From: Alphaproteobacteria bacterium UBA3439
GTDB taxonomy: Bacteria > Pseudomonadota > Alphaproteobacteria > Puniceispirillales > Puniceispirillaceae
Reading direction: 5' to 3'
Assembly (NCBI GenBank): GCA_002378605.1
Contig: DFSK01000033.1
Span: 1-15,730, forward strand
Length of the DNA: 15,730 nt
Notes under the pieces: model-generated
What the model was told of the DNA's origin: nothing
The model's database searches: none
What the model saw: only the letters and a program-made list of their open reading frames with translations
Program-made: the position numbers and the translations under genes
Shown here: one piece after another, positions 1 to 8,240 of the stretch
Layout: each line of letters opens with the position of its first letter
Position numbering within the stretch: position 1 is the first letter of the stretch

Positions 1-404
1 GCTTCGACAAACAGATGCGCCAAAACTTCTGAATCGGTATCGCTGGAAAATTGGTGGCCGGCAGTCTCAAGCCGCGCGCGGATCGTGCGGTGGTTTTCGA
101 TAATACCATTATGTACAATGGCAACCCTGCCCGATGCCACATGTGGATGGGCGTTTTCGGTTGAAACACCGCCATGCGTGGCCCAGCGCGTATGACCAAT
201 ACCAATATCGCCAAGCAAAGGCGTTTCTTTGAGTACCAAATCAAGATTTACAAGCTTGCCAACGGCGCGTTGAAGGGCAATCGCACCATCATGAAGCGTG
301 ACAATGCCAGAGCTGTCATAGCCGCGATATTCGAGACGCTTTAATGCATCAAGAAGCACATCGCTACAGTGTTTATGTCCAACCGCACCAACAATTCCGC
401 ACAT
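1..404 (-). CDS. glmS: Glutamine--fructose-6-phosphate aminotransferase, N-terminal part (cut by window edge)
   Basis: GlmS makes glucosamine-6-phosphate from fructose-6-phosphate and glutamine in the cytoplasm, the first committed step to UDP-GlcNAc. Only about the first 134 codons are present; the C-terminal isomerase (SIS) domains lie beyond base 1. The protein begins MCGIVGAVG, so Cys2 becomes the N-terminal Ntn nucleophile after Met removal. Further class II glutamine amidotransferase marks are LEYRGYDSSG (24-33), HTRWATHGG (71-79), NAHPH (84-88) and VHNGIIEN (97-104). The start is fixed by Cys2 and by AGAGG about 8 nt upstream. It is transcribed away from glmU, its pathway partner; in many bacteria the two run in the same direction. 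No glmS ribozyme-like leader is evident upstream. Confidence 0.96.
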   Translation of the reverse strand, partial: MCGIVGAVGHKHCSDVLLDALKRLEYRGYDSSGIVTLHDGAIALQRAVGKLVNLDLVLKETPLLGDIGIGHTRWATHGGVSTENAHPHVASGRVAIVHNGIIENHRTIRARLETAGHQFSSDTDSEVLAHLFVE

Positions 405-658
405 CAGATAGCCTCTTTCATCATCTTTGAGCCGGTTTTCATGGTCACAATGCCACCCAACCAAAAAGCCCAAAATCCATACCAAATGCCATATTTATTC
501 AGTATCAGCTCATTTATTGCATTGTGATAGATAAATTTTTATTTGAAAGAAAGGCCGGAATGGGGCTTTTTGATGATTTTTCCCAAATTGACCGGAAAAG
601 CAAAACCACATCACGCAAATGTTTGGCATTAAGCAGTATTTCCGATTATAAATTTGAT
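405..658. promoter_or_regulatory. Divergent glmS/glmU intergenic region
   Basis: This 254 bp gap is AT-rich around 480-550 and must hold the promoters for glmS (-) and glmU (+), unless glmU starts further upstream. A weak sigma70-like candidate for glmU is TTGCAT at 517-522 with TATTTG at 540-545 (17 bp spacer); the -10 match is poor. I see no convincing hairpin, riboswitch or extra gene. An open frame in phase with glmU extends back to a GTG at 524, with an ATG at 560 preceded by GAAAGG, but the protein it would add looks unlike the GlmU family. Confidence 0.45.
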
Positions 659-1987
659 ATGGAAATTGCTGCCATCATTCTTGCTGCCGGAAAAGGCACG
701 CGCCTCAATTCTGCTTTGCCAAAGCCGCTTCATCACATTGGCGGCAGGCCGATGTTGGCATGGTCGCTAGATGCTGCCAAGGCCGCGGCGGCGCGCCATA
801 TTGTGACGGTTCTGCCAAAGGACTCAGCCGCGATCATCAACTGGCTTGACGGTCAAAAAAGCTGTATTCAAGATCCGCCAATGGGTACCGGCCATGCAGT
901 ATTGGCGGCACGCGACAGCCTAGCCGGTTTTGACGGTATCGCTCTGATCATGTTTGCCGACACACCATTGATAACAGCGCAAACGCTATCCAGCCTTGCT
1001 GCCGCAATTACCGATGGCGCTGATATCGCCGTTTTGGGTTTTGATGCGGCTGATCCCACCGGCTATGGCCGGTTAATCACCAGCGATGATCACAAGCTGG
1101 AAAAAATTGTCGAACATAATGATGCCAGCGACAGCGAACACGCCCTGCGATTGGTCAATGGCGGCGTTATGGCAGTGCGATGCCCATTGCTGTTTGATCT
1201 TCTTGAAAAGGTTGGATCAAACAATGCTAAGGGCGAAACCTATCTTACCGACATTGTCTCTCATGCCAATGAGCAGGCATTGAACGTCACTTACCGTACC
1301 ACCGACGAAACCGAAATTGCCGGCGTTAATAGCCGCCAAGATCTGGCTCATCTCGAGGCGATCTTGCAAAAACGGCTTCGCCTAAGCGCGATGGAACAGG
1401 GCGTAACCCTGCAAGCCCCGGAAACGGTTTTTTTAAATGCCGACATCAGCTTTGGCCGTGATGTGATCATCGAACCACATGTCGTTATTGGCGCTGGCAG
1501 CGTGATTGGCGAAGGTTGCATCATTAAATCTTTCTCGCATATCGAAGGCGCAACGCTTGGCGCATGCTGCATTATCGGCCCCTATGCAAGGCTTCGCCCG
1601 GGCACAAATGCCGATGAAGGCGTCAAGATCGGTAATTTTGTCGAAACGAAAAAAGCTGTCATTGGCGCCGGCAGCAAGGCCAATCATCTAACCTATATTG
1701 GTGATACTACAATTGGCGTTGGTGCGAATATCGGCGCTGGTACGATTACCTGTAATTATGATGGCTTTGGCAAATTCAAAACCCTAATCGGCGATGGCGC
1801 GTCGATCGGATCGAATACCGCACTTGTCGCCCCTGTCACAATTGGCGCGGGGGCGATTATTGGCGCTGGCAGCACAATCACCGCTGATGTGCCGCCTAAC
1901 GCCATTGCAACGACGCGAAGCGCGGTTGATGTTCGCCATGATGCTGCCACCCGCTATCGAAGCGTCCGCGAAAATGACACCAAATAG
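659..1987 (+). CDS. glmU: Bifunctional GlcN-1-P N-acetyltransferase / GlcNAc-1-P uridylyltransferase
   Basis: GlmU acetylates glucosamine-1-phosphate with acetyl-CoA and then joins the product to UTP, giving UDP-GlcNAc for peptidoglycan and lipid A. The N-terminal half is a Rossmann-like pyrophosphorylase with the signature LAAGKGTRLNSALPKP (8-23; Lys22 is the expected catalytic residue), FADTPL with Asp101, and GVNSR with Asn224 as likely Mg2+ ligands. From about residue 250 the hexapeptide repeats of a left-handed beta-helix follow, with the acetyltransferase motif NHLTYIGD (His343) and NIGAGTITCNYDG. I chose ATG 659 (442 aa) because MEIAAIILAAGKGTR aligns with family N-termini; there is no obvious ribosome-binding site before it. 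A longer frame starting at 524 or 560 would add 33-45 atypical residues. hldE follows after 39 bp, probably in the same operon. Confidence 0.95.
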   Translation: MEIAAIILAAGKGTRLNSALPKPLHHIGGRPMLAWSLDAAKAAAARHIVTVLPKDSAAIINWLDGQKSCIQDPPMGTGHAVLAARDSLAGFDGIALIMFADTPLITAQTLSSLAAAITDGADIAVLGFDAADPTGYGRLITSDDHKLEKIVEHNDASDSEHALRLVNGGVMAVRCPLLFDLLEKVGSNNAKGETYLTDIVSHANEQALNVTYRTTDETEIAGVNSRQDLAHLEAILQKRLRLSAMEQGVTLQAPETVFLNADISFGRDVIIEPHVVIGAGSVIGEGCIIKSFSHIEGATLGACCIIGPYARLRPGTNADEGVKIGNFVETKKAVIGAGSKANHLTYIGDTTIGVGANIGAGTITCNYDGFGKFKTLIGDGASIGSNTALVAPVTIGAGAIIGAGSTITADVPPNAIATTRSAVDVRHDAATRYRSVRENDTK

Positions 1988-2026
1988 ATAATATCATCTG
2001 ACGCCTGTTGAAAATGAGCCACCCGA

Positions 2027-3466
2027 ATGAATGTTAACATCGCTAATGCCGCAAGATTGCTTTGCTCACTTCAAGCCAAAAAGGTACTTGTTCTTGGTGA
2101 TCTGATGCTTGATCGGTTTGTCGATGGCACCGTAAACCGCATTTCACCTGAAGCCCCTGTTCCCATTTTAAGCCAAGGCCGCGTTCGTCAAATGCCCGGC
2201 GGGGCGGCAAATGTGGCCTGCAATCTGGCGCAGATGGGGTTACATGTGCATTTGATTGGCGTTTGCGGCGATGATGAAGCAGGCAAAGCCTTGCGTGACG
2301 AATTGGCAAAACTTCCCGCCATCCGCTTTGATCCGGTTACCATCACCGGCAGACCAACAAGCCTGAAAACACGGTTTCGGGCTGGCAGCCAGCAAATTTT
2401 ACGCGTTGATGATGAAGTCACCAGCGATATTGACGCCGCCGCCGTCGAACAATTTTCCAAATATGCTTTGCCCGCAATTCAAGATGCCGATCTGGTGGTG
2501 CTGTCTGATTATGCAAAAGGCGCCTTGCCACTATTGCTTCTTGAAAAAATCATTGCCCATGCCAAGGCCAAAGGCAAAATGATTATCGCCGATCCAAAAC
2601 GCGCCGATATCTCGGCCTATGCCGGCGTTGATCTGTTAACACCAAATCTGGCAGAATTGCAAAACACCACTGATCAGATGCTGAGTTCTATCGAGGCGAT
2701 TGGCCATGCAGCAACCGCACTTGCCAAAGAATTTGGCATTGGCAGTGTTTTAACCACCATGAGCGCACGCGGTATGATGCTAAGCAAGGCAGATGGCGCC
2801 CAATTCCATGATCCAGCAAGCGCACGCGATATTTTCGATGTGTCTGGTGCTGGCGATACTGTGGTGGCGATGATTGCTGGTGCATTGGCTGCTGGTGCTG
2901 ATTTAGAAGATGCTGTCCGGCTGGCCAATCACGCTGCCGGTGTTGCCGTTGGCAAATCGGGAACCGCCATTGTTGTCCCAGGTGAAGTTTTGGCACATTT
3001 AGCAGGCACGCCGCCGCCAACCGATTGGCCAAGCGTTGCCATGCAATGCACAAATTGGCGCGGTGCTGGTCAAAAAATCGCTTTTGCCAATGGTTGTTTT
3101 GATTTGCTGCATCCAGGCCATATCCATCTTTTAAACGAAGCCGCAGGCAATGCTGACAGGCTGGTCGTCGGATTGAATGGAGATGCGTCTGTAAGGCGTT
3201 TAAAAGGCGCCGGACGCCCGCACCAATCAGCCGAGCTGCGAAGCGCCGTTCTGGCCGCACTGCCCTTTGTCGATGCTGTAGCGGTATTTGACGAGGATAC
3301 ACCCTTTGACCTTATTGCGACCTTGCAGCCTGATATCATCGTAAAAGGCGGCGATTATGTTGCCGATCAGGTTGTTGGCGGCGATATTGTGGCGGCACGC
3401 GGTGGACAGGTGCTGATTATCTCGACCCTTGATGGCCATGCAACAAGCAAGTTGATTACCGCCTAG
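2027..3466 (+). CDS. hldE: Bifunctional heptose-7-phosphate kinase / heptose-1-phosphate adenylyltransferase
   Basis: HldE (RfaE) phosphorylates D-beta-D-heptose 7-phosphate at C1. After GmhB removes the 7-phosphate, it adenylylates heptose-1-phosphate, making the ADP-heptose precursor of the LPS inner core. The N-terminal domain (about 1-320) is a PfkB/ribokinase-type kinase with GDLMLDRFVDG, PGGAANVACNLA and the anion-hole motif DVSGAGDT, whose Asp277 is the expected base. The C-terminal domain (about 342-479) is a cytidylyltransferase-like fold with NGCFDLLHPGH (HPGH at 362-365) and KGGDY (440-444). At 479 aa it matches the full fused enzyme of enterobacteria (about 477), so neither domain is lost. 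The ATG at 2027 has no strong Shine-Dalgarno. It lies 39 bp after glmU and converges on the SbmA-like gene. Confidence 0.95.
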   Translation: MNVNIANAARLLCSLQAKKVLVLGDLMLDRFVDGTVNRISPEAPVPILSQGRVRQMPGGAANVACNLAQMGLHVHLIGVCGDDEAGKALRDELAKLPAIRFDPVTITGRPTSLKTRFRAGSQQILRVDDEVTSDIDAAAVEQFSKYALPAIQDADLVVLSDYAKGALPLLLLEKIIAHAKAKGKMIIADPKRADISAYAGVDLLTPNLAELQNTTDQMLSSIEAIGHAATALAKEFGIGSVLTTMSARGMMLSKADGAQFHDPASARDIFDVSGAGDTVVAMIAGALAAGADLEDAVRLANHAAGVAVGKSGTAIVVPGEVLAHLAGTPPPTDWPSVAMQCTNWRGAGQKIAFANGCFDLLHPGHIHLLNEAAGNADRLVVGLNGDASVRRLKGAGRPHQSAELRSAVLAALPFVDAVAVFDEDTPFDLIATLQPDIIVKGGDYVADQVVGGDIVAARGGQVLIISTLDGHATSKLITA

Positions 3467-3473
3467 CCCATAA

Positions 3474-3512
3474 AAAACGGTGCGTTCCGCCATTGGCAAA
3501 ACACACCGCTTT
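3474..3512 (-). terminator. Intrinsic terminator of the SbmA-like gene (weakly bidirectional)
   Basis: Read on the minus strand, 18 nt after the SbmA-like stop codon, AAAGCGGTGTG pairs with CGCACCGTTTT: 11 bp including two G-U pairs around a 17-nt loop. The 3' side runs into six consecutive T (complement of A at 3472-3477). That is a classic stem plus U-tract. On the plus strand, for hldE, the wobble pairs become C-A mismatches and the trailing CTTTATCG is only modestly T-rich, so termination there would be weaker. Confidence 0.62.
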
Positions 3513-3529
3513 ATCGTCAGATGGTATGG

Positions 3530-4537
3530 CTAGTCGATTTTTTGACTTTCCCAATGCGGCACATCTTTGCCTTCAAGAACCGCCTCGAATGATCGCAGGC
3601 GCTTGTAGATTGAAATCAACTCAACAATTGTTGACCAGCTGCGAACCAGAAATTGCAGGGATGATTCGACCCGTCCGAATGCCCGCACAATCTGCTGCAT
3701 CACGCCAAGGGTGATCGCCCCAGCCACAATTGTTGGCGCCAAAGCAACATAAGGAACAAGAACACCAGCCTGCAAATAGGAAATCTTGGCAACATCAAAA
3801 TAAAGATAATGGAAAAACAGGCGGTAATAGTTTTTGCGCACATTCCCGAAAAACTCATTCACAGTTGGTGGGTTGATCCGGTCTGTATCATCTTCACCAT
3901 AAACCAATTGTTTGCGATAGGCCGCCTCGACCACCTGATTGTTAAATTCCAGCCCCGGCAGCTTGTAACCAACAGCGGCAAGAACAACCGTGCCAAACAG
4001 CGCAAAAACAATCGCCACATAAACCAGTGAATGTTCGACCACGCCGAAAAACGGCAGTTCGGTTACATTTTTGGACAGGCCCCACAGGATCGGCAAAAAG
4101 GCAAAAAGCGTCATAACCGAGTCAAGAAACGCAACGCCAAGCCCTTCCATAATCGCAGCAAACCGTTTTGTATCTTCTTGAACCCGCTGTGACGCGCCTT
4201 CGATATGATGCAGTTTCTTCCAGTTTCTGGTGTAATAATCATTCATCGCCGTACGCCAGCGAAACACCCAATGTTTTGAGAAAAAGCTTAGCAGCGTTGC
4301 GATAACAACATAAATACCGGCAATCTTGAAAAAGCTAAGCAAAGCCCCGAAAAACTCGGCTTGCGTTACCGCATTTGGCGTTGTTAGCGCCTTTTGAACC
4401 ATATCATAGAACTGGCCAAACCATTCATTGATCATCACATCGACTTGCACCTGATAATAGGTGCCGCCAACAATAACCACCATGCCAACCCAAGCCCAAA
4501 GCGCCCATTGCCGTGATCTAAAAAAAGACGAAAACAT
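3530..4537 (-). CDS. SbmA/BacA-family inner-membrane peptide transporter, short form
   Basis: SbmA/BacA proteins are proton-driven inner-membrane transporters that import antimicrobial peptides. In rhizobia and Brucella, BacA matters for survival in the host and for very-long-chain fatty acid modification of lipid A. The match is clear along the whole protein: FRWRTAMNDYYTRNWKKL (93-110), HIEGASQRVQEDT (111-123), GLEFNNQVVEAAYRK (195-209), LVYGEDD (211-217), YFDVAKISYLQ and STIVELISIYKRLRSFE. About six hydrophobic segments are visible, at roughly 11-31, 63-86, 130-153, 169-191, 237-275 and 285-312. There is no ATP-binding domain. At 335 aa it is about 70 residues shorter than E. coli SbmA (406), and the missing part is N-terminal. 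I chose ATG 4537 because GAGGA lies 6 nt upstream; an in-frame ATG at 4576 would add only 13 residues. It is a lone gene, convergent with hldE. Confidence 0.88.
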   Translation of the reverse strand: MFSSFFRSRQWALWAWVGMVVIVGGTYYQVQVDVMINEWFGQFYDMVQKALTTPNAVTQAEFFGALLSFFKIAGIYVVIATLLSFFSKHWVFRWRTAMNDYYTRNWKKLHHIEGASQRVQEDTKRFAAIMEGLGVAFLDSVMTLFAFLPILWGLSKNVTELPFFGVVEHSLVYVAIVFALFGTVVLAAVGYKLPGLEFNNQVVEAAYRKQLVYGEDDTDRINPPTVNEFFGNVRKNYYRLFFHYLYFDVAKISYLQAGVLVPYVALAPTIVAGAITLGVMQQIVRAFGRVESSLQFLVRSWSTIVELISIYKRLRSFEAVLEGKDVPHWESQKID

Positions 4538-4543
4538 TTCAAT

Positions 4544-4548
4544 TCCTC
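4544..4548 (-). promoter_or_regulatory. Ribosome-binding site setting the SbmA-like start
   Basis: GAGGA on the minus strand, 6 nt before ATG 4537. It favours this start over the upstream in-frame ATG at 4576, which lacks such a site. Confidence 0.6.
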
Positions 4549-4666
4549 GCAATCTGAACAGATGACGTGCCAACAACGACTATCGTGATATCGGCTGGCC
4601 GAGTTTATATTCAATACACCTAAATTAAAATAAATGCGCGGTTAATGACGATAACCAAGGATTTGC

Positions 4667-5755
4667 CTAGCTTTGCCGCCGATCATGCACAATGGCACTG
4701 GCAACGATACCAAAGCCAATGAAAACCGTTAGCATTGAGGTGCCGCCATAGGAAATCAGCGGCAATGGCGCGCCAACAACCGGCAGCAATCCAGTCACCA
4801 TCGCCACATTTACGAACATATAGAAAAACACCATCATGCCAATGCCGATACAGGTAAGCTGGGCAAAACGGCTATTCACGCGAAAACTAATCCGCAGAAT
4901 TGAGATGGTTAGCAACAGATAGATCAGCAAGATAAAGATATTACCAGCAAAGCCGAATTCCTCGCCAATCATCGTAAAGACAAAATCGGTTTGTTTTTCG
5001 GGAAGATAATTTAGCTGGCTTTGACTTCCCATCAAGAATCCTTTGCCAAAAAACCCACCCGACCCAAGGGCAATTTTCGATTGCGTGATCTGATAACCCG
5101 CGCCCAAGACATCGGATTCAGGGTTCAAAAAAGTCATTACGCGGGCCTTTTGATAGGCCTTGAGCTGCAACCATAACAACGGAACCGCGGCCAATACCGC
5201 CGCCAGCGACCCAAACACATATCGCCATGGTAAACCGGCCGAAAACACCACAACAAGCCCGCCAAATAACAGCATCAGCGCCGTTCCTAAATCGGGTTGT
5301 TTCACAATCATCGCAAATGGTACGGCAATAATGGCAAAGGCTGGAAGATACCACATAAAGCTGCGCATCCGCTCATGTGGCTGGCTGCTGAAATAGCGTG
5401 CCAATGCCAGAATAACCGCCAGCTTGGCAGGCTCGGATGGTTGAAAATTCACCCCGCCAATGCTGATCCAGCGCGAAACACCCTGCCCTGTACCAATAAC
5501 CATAACCGCCAGCAAAACCAATATCGCCGCAGCCAGAAATACATAGGACATACGTTTGATAAAATCAAAATGAATAAAGGCGATACAAACAACAAGCGCC
5601 ATGCCAACAATCGCGCGAACCGCGTGTCTGCCGGCCCATGGCTGCCATGAACCTTGCGATGCAGAATAAAGCGCCAGCGAACCAACAAGCACCAAAATAC
5701 CGGCCAAAAACAACAAATGCCACGGAATGCGAAGCAGGATTTTGAAAACGGTCAT
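4667..5755 (-). CDS. rodA: Rod-shape SEDS peptidoglycan glycosyltransferase RodA
   Basis: RodA polymerises glycan strands from lipid II in the elongasome, paired with PBP2. The 362-residue protein is almost entirely hydrophobic with about ten membrane segments, the first at about 13-31. SEDS hallmarks are present in order: NFQPSEPAKLAVILALARYF (103-122), KQPDLGTA (152-159), LPEKQTDFVF (251-260), whose Asp257 matches the essential Asp of the large periplasmic loop in RodA proteins, GEEFGFAG (264-271) and GLLPVVGAPLPLISYGGTSM (322-341). The length matches the RodA family (about 370) rather than the longer FtsW, and the pairing with PBP2 supports RodA. The ATG lies 2 nt after the mrdA stop, with CAGGG from the mrdA end as ribosome-binding site, so translation is probably coupled. 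It is the last gene of the mre operon. Confidence 0.95.
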   Translation of the reverse strand: MTVFKILLRIPWHLLFLAGILVLVGSLALYSASQGSWQPWAGRHAVRAIVGMALVVCIAFIHFDFIKRMSYVFLAAAILVLLAVMVIGTGQGVSRWISIGGVNFQPSEPAKLAVILALARYFSSQPHERMRSFMWYLPAFAIIAVPFAMIVKQPDLGTALMLLFGGLVVVFSAGLPWRYVFGSLAAVLAAVPLLWLQLKAYQKARVMTFLNPESDVLGAGYQITQSKIALGSGGFFGKGFLMGSQSQLNYLPEKQTDFVFTMIGEEFGFAGNIFILLIYLLLTISILRISFRVNSRFAQLTCIGIGMMVFFYMFVNVAMVTGLLPVVGAPLPLISYGGTSMLTVFIGFGIVASAIVHDRRQS

Positions 5756-5757
5756 AT

Positions 5758-7704
5758 CTAGCCCTGTTTCTGCATTAATTTGGTGAGAATATCGCGGGCA
5801 ACAGGCGCGGCGGTTGATGATCCGCTTCCGCCATGTTCAACCACCACCGAAATGGCATAGCGCGGCCGCTTTACCGGCGCATAGGCAACAAAAAGCGCGT
5901 GGTCACGTTCGGCCCATGGCCGGTCGATATTATTGACAATTCCTTCTTCGCGCTGGGCTTTGGTGATGCGTTTAACCTGAACTGTTCCGGTTTTTCCGGC
6001 CATGCCGCCAAGCGATTTATCTAGGTCATAATTGCGTGCAGTGCCAAGCCCGCCATTCATAACTTTAAACATACCCTCGCGAATAATCGCCAAAGCATAA
6101 GGATCAATATCCAATGGTGCAAAATCAGGCGCCGCATCGCCAACCGATTTGACCAATCGCGGCGTTACCTGTTTGCCATTGGCAAGGCGCGCTGTCATAA
6201 CCGCCAATTGCAGCGGTGTTGCCAGCACATATCCTTGACCAATCGACGAAACCACAGTTTCCCCCGGTGTCCACACCCTGCCCTGATTGGCCAATTTCCA
6301 TTCATGGCTTGGAATAATGCCCTGCTTTTCGCCTGGAAGACCAATCCCCGTCACATCACCAAGACCCAGCCGATGCGCCATATCCTTGATTTTCCGAATA
6401 CCGGTTTTCAGGGCAACTTCGTAGATAAATACATCACATGATTGTTCAAGCGCCGAGATGATATTCATCATCCCATGCCCACCCTTGCGCCAGCAATGAA
6501 AGGTCGCATTGCCAAGTTCCATATCGCCAGAACAATTAAATTGGGTATTTTTTGAGATAACGCCCGCCTCGATTGCAGCCAAGCCCACCACCATCTTAAA
6601 GGTCGACCCGGGGGCATATTGGCCCGACGTCGCACGGTTCAGCAATGGTGTACGCGGATGTGAATTTAGCCGTCGCCAATCACGCGTAAGCAGGGTTCCG
6701 GTAAACAGGTTCGGATCAAACATTGGCGCCGATACAAGCGATATGACCTCGCCGCTATCGATATCCATGACCACAACCGCCCCCGATTCTGGTGGCACAA
6801 GCCGGTCTTTTGCATCGCGCAGAACCAAATCATCGCCAAGCGCGATATGAGCCTGCAAGTCATTATTTTTGGCAAGGGCACGCTGAACGCTCATTGACCC
6901 AAGCTCAACCGGTTCAAGCTGGCCGCGGCGCAAAATTTCGGCGGCTTGAAGCTGGACACCAATATCAATCGAAAGCTGCAAATCCTTGCCCGACATGGCA
7001 TCAATATCACGAAGCACACGGATAGGCTGGCCCTTTGCATTCACCTCGATACGTTCACGTCCGGGCAGCCCGCGCAAAGAATCTTCATGCGCAAATTCAA
7101 CCCCTACCTTGCCAGTGCCAAGATAGGGGGTTTTCTCCAATGACTGGTTGCGTTCAATTTCACGCGCCGTCACTGGCGAAACATAACCGGTAATATGACA
7201 AGCAAGCGACCCCTGCGGATAGATGCGCCGCAATGATTTACCAAAGCTGACCCCACCAAATAGCGGGCTTCGCACCGCCAGCCTGGCCAATTCGCGCTGC
7301 GACAGATCATCACGAACGATAATGTCACGAAAAGACGGGCCTTTGCGCGCGGCAACCAATACAGCCTCAATGTCTCTTTTGGTCAATTCGACAATTTGCC
7401 CAAGCGCAGCAAGCGTTTGTTTAAGATCATCAACATAAAGCGGGGTGATATAAAGCTCAAACGATTCAGCGTTGCCGGCAAGAAGCCGCATTTTCCGGTC
7501 AAATAAGCGGCCTCTTGTTGGCGCCACAATCCGCACATCAAATTGATTGCGGTCAGATAGGCGCTGATATCGATTATTCTGCGCCACCTGCAGCTGGAAC
7601 AGCCGTGTTCCCAGAAGACCGGTTAGCAAGGCCGAGCCGCCAGCAAGAAGCAGCCCGCGGCGGCTCATGGTACGCCGTAAATCTTTTGTCTTGGCGCGGA
7701 ACAT
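5758..7704 (-). CDS. mrdA: Penicillin-binding protein 2, elongation transpeptidase
   Basis: PBP2 is the class B transpeptidase that crosslinks glycan made by RodA during side-wall growth. It has a short cytoplasmic N-terminus, a membrane anchor at about 16-37 (rich in Gly and Leu), a PBP-dimer/pedestal domain (about 55-250) and a C-terminal transpeptidase domain. Active-site motifs are GSTFK with catalytic Ser367 and Lys370, SCD (422-424, in place of SxN) and GKTGTVQV with KTG at 571-573. At 648 aa it is close to E. coli PBP2 (633). Between the end of the pedestal (DLQLSIDIGVQLQ, 241-253) and the first transpeptidase strand (SGAVVVMDI, 307-315) there are about 43 more residues than in E. coli PBP2, partly charged. 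The ATG overlaps the mreD stop as TGATG, so the genes are coupled. Confidence 0.95.
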   Translation of the reverse strand: MFRAKTKDLRRTMSRRGLLLAGGSALLTGLLGTRLFQLQVAQNNRYQRLSDRNQFDVRIVAPTRGRLFDRKMRLLAGNAESFELYITPLYVDDLKQTLAALGQIVELTKRDIEAVLVAARKGPSFRDIIVRDDLSQRELARLAVRSPLFGGVSFGKSLRRIYPQGSLACHITGYVSPVTAREIERNQSLEKTPYLGTGKVGVEFAHEDSLRGLPGRERIEVNAKGQPIRVLRDIDAMSGKDLQLSIDIGVQLQAAEILRRGQLEPVELGSMSVQRALAKNNDLQAHIALGDDLVLRDAKDRLVPPESGAVVVMDIDSGEVISLVSAPMFDPNLFTGTLLTRDWRRLNSHPRTPLLNRATSGQYAPGSTFKMVVGLAAIEAGVISKNTQFNCSGDMELGNATFHCWRKGGHGMMNIISALEQSCDVFIYEVALKTGIRKIKDMAHRLGLGDVTGIGLPGEKQGIIPSHEWKLANQGRVWTPGETVVSSIGQGYVLATPLQLAVMTARLANGKQVTPRLVKSVGDAAPDFAPLDIDPYALAIIREGMFKVMNGGLGTARNYDLDKSLGGMAGKTGTVQVKRITKAQREEGIVNNIDRPWAERDHALFVAYAPVKRPRYAISVVVEHGGSGSSTAAPVARDILTKLMQKQG

Positions 7705-8240
7705 CAGACCATCTTCACCTTTTGAAGCAAGCGGTGAACGGCAAAAACCAGCACAAAGCCAATCGGAAATAGAATTAATGTTGCCCCAGTTTGAAACAGG
7801 ATCGGGCTAAGCGATGGAATGGCAATATTCACTGCCGAAAACAACAATAGCTGGAACAGGGATACCGCCGCACAGCTGACCGCAAAATCAACCCATAGCT
7901 GGCCAAAATCGCTCTGCTGTAGCCGTAAAAGGCGAAGCTGCATCACATAGGCAAGCAACATAAAGGACGTTGCCCGCCCACCCAAAAGATCGGACAGTAG
8001 AAAATCACCAATGATTCCCATCAGAAATATCGTAAAAATCGGGACATATTTGCCGTGGTAAATAATCATGCAATAGATGAAAATCACCGATAAATTCGGC
8101 GCTGACCCGTAAAAGATTGGCCATTGTGCCACCGCCAATTCTAGAAGAACAAGGGTCAGACCAAGCGCAGCCGTCAAAAGCTGCAGCGGCAAAACCGATT
8201 GGAAATCGGCCTTTTCGAAATAAGACCGCTGATCCTTCAT
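7704..8240 (-). CDS. mreD: Rod-shape-determining membrane protein MreD
   Basis: MreD is a small inner-membrane protein of the elongasome that works with MreC to connect MreB to PBP2 and RodA. The 178-residue product is very hydrophobic, with about five or six membrane segments (roughly 18-40, 47-62, 66-86, 90-106, 115-140 and 148-170). It has the MreD-like loop GIIGDFLLSDLLGG (75-88), which resembles the family's G-D-x-x-S/G pattern. Sequence conservation in this family is low, so much of the call rests on position between mreC and mrdA. The ATG overlaps the mreC stop by 4 bp (ATGA), and its TGA overlaps the mrdA ATG by 1 bp. Confidence 0.9.
   Translation of the reverse strand: MKDQRSYFEKADFQSVLPLQLLTAALGLTLVLLELAVAQWPIFYGSAPNLSVIFIYCMIIYHGKYVPIFTIFLMGIIGDFLLSDLLGGRATSFMLLAYVMQLRLLRLQQSDFGQLWVDFAVSCAAVSLFQLLLFSAVNIAIPSLSPILFQTGATLILFPIGFVLVFAVHRLLQKVKMV

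Noticed and set aside
405..658. glmS ribozyme or another riboswitch upstream of glmS
   Set aside because: No matching conserved structure is visible, and the ribozyme is known from Gram-positive bacteria; the leader is short and AT-rich.
2688..3302. 204-codon open frame on the minus strand inside hldE
   Set aside because: It is antisense to a clearly recognised gene, its protein is rich in His, Gln and Arg with no family features, and it follows the codon pattern of hldE in shadow.
4640..4656. GGTTA/TAACC repeat after rodA as a terminator, or TTAA-N7-AACC as a CtrA site
   Set aside because: The stem is only 5 bp and is followed by GCGCATTTATTT rather than a T-run; the CtrA match needs TTAA in both halves and the second half fails.
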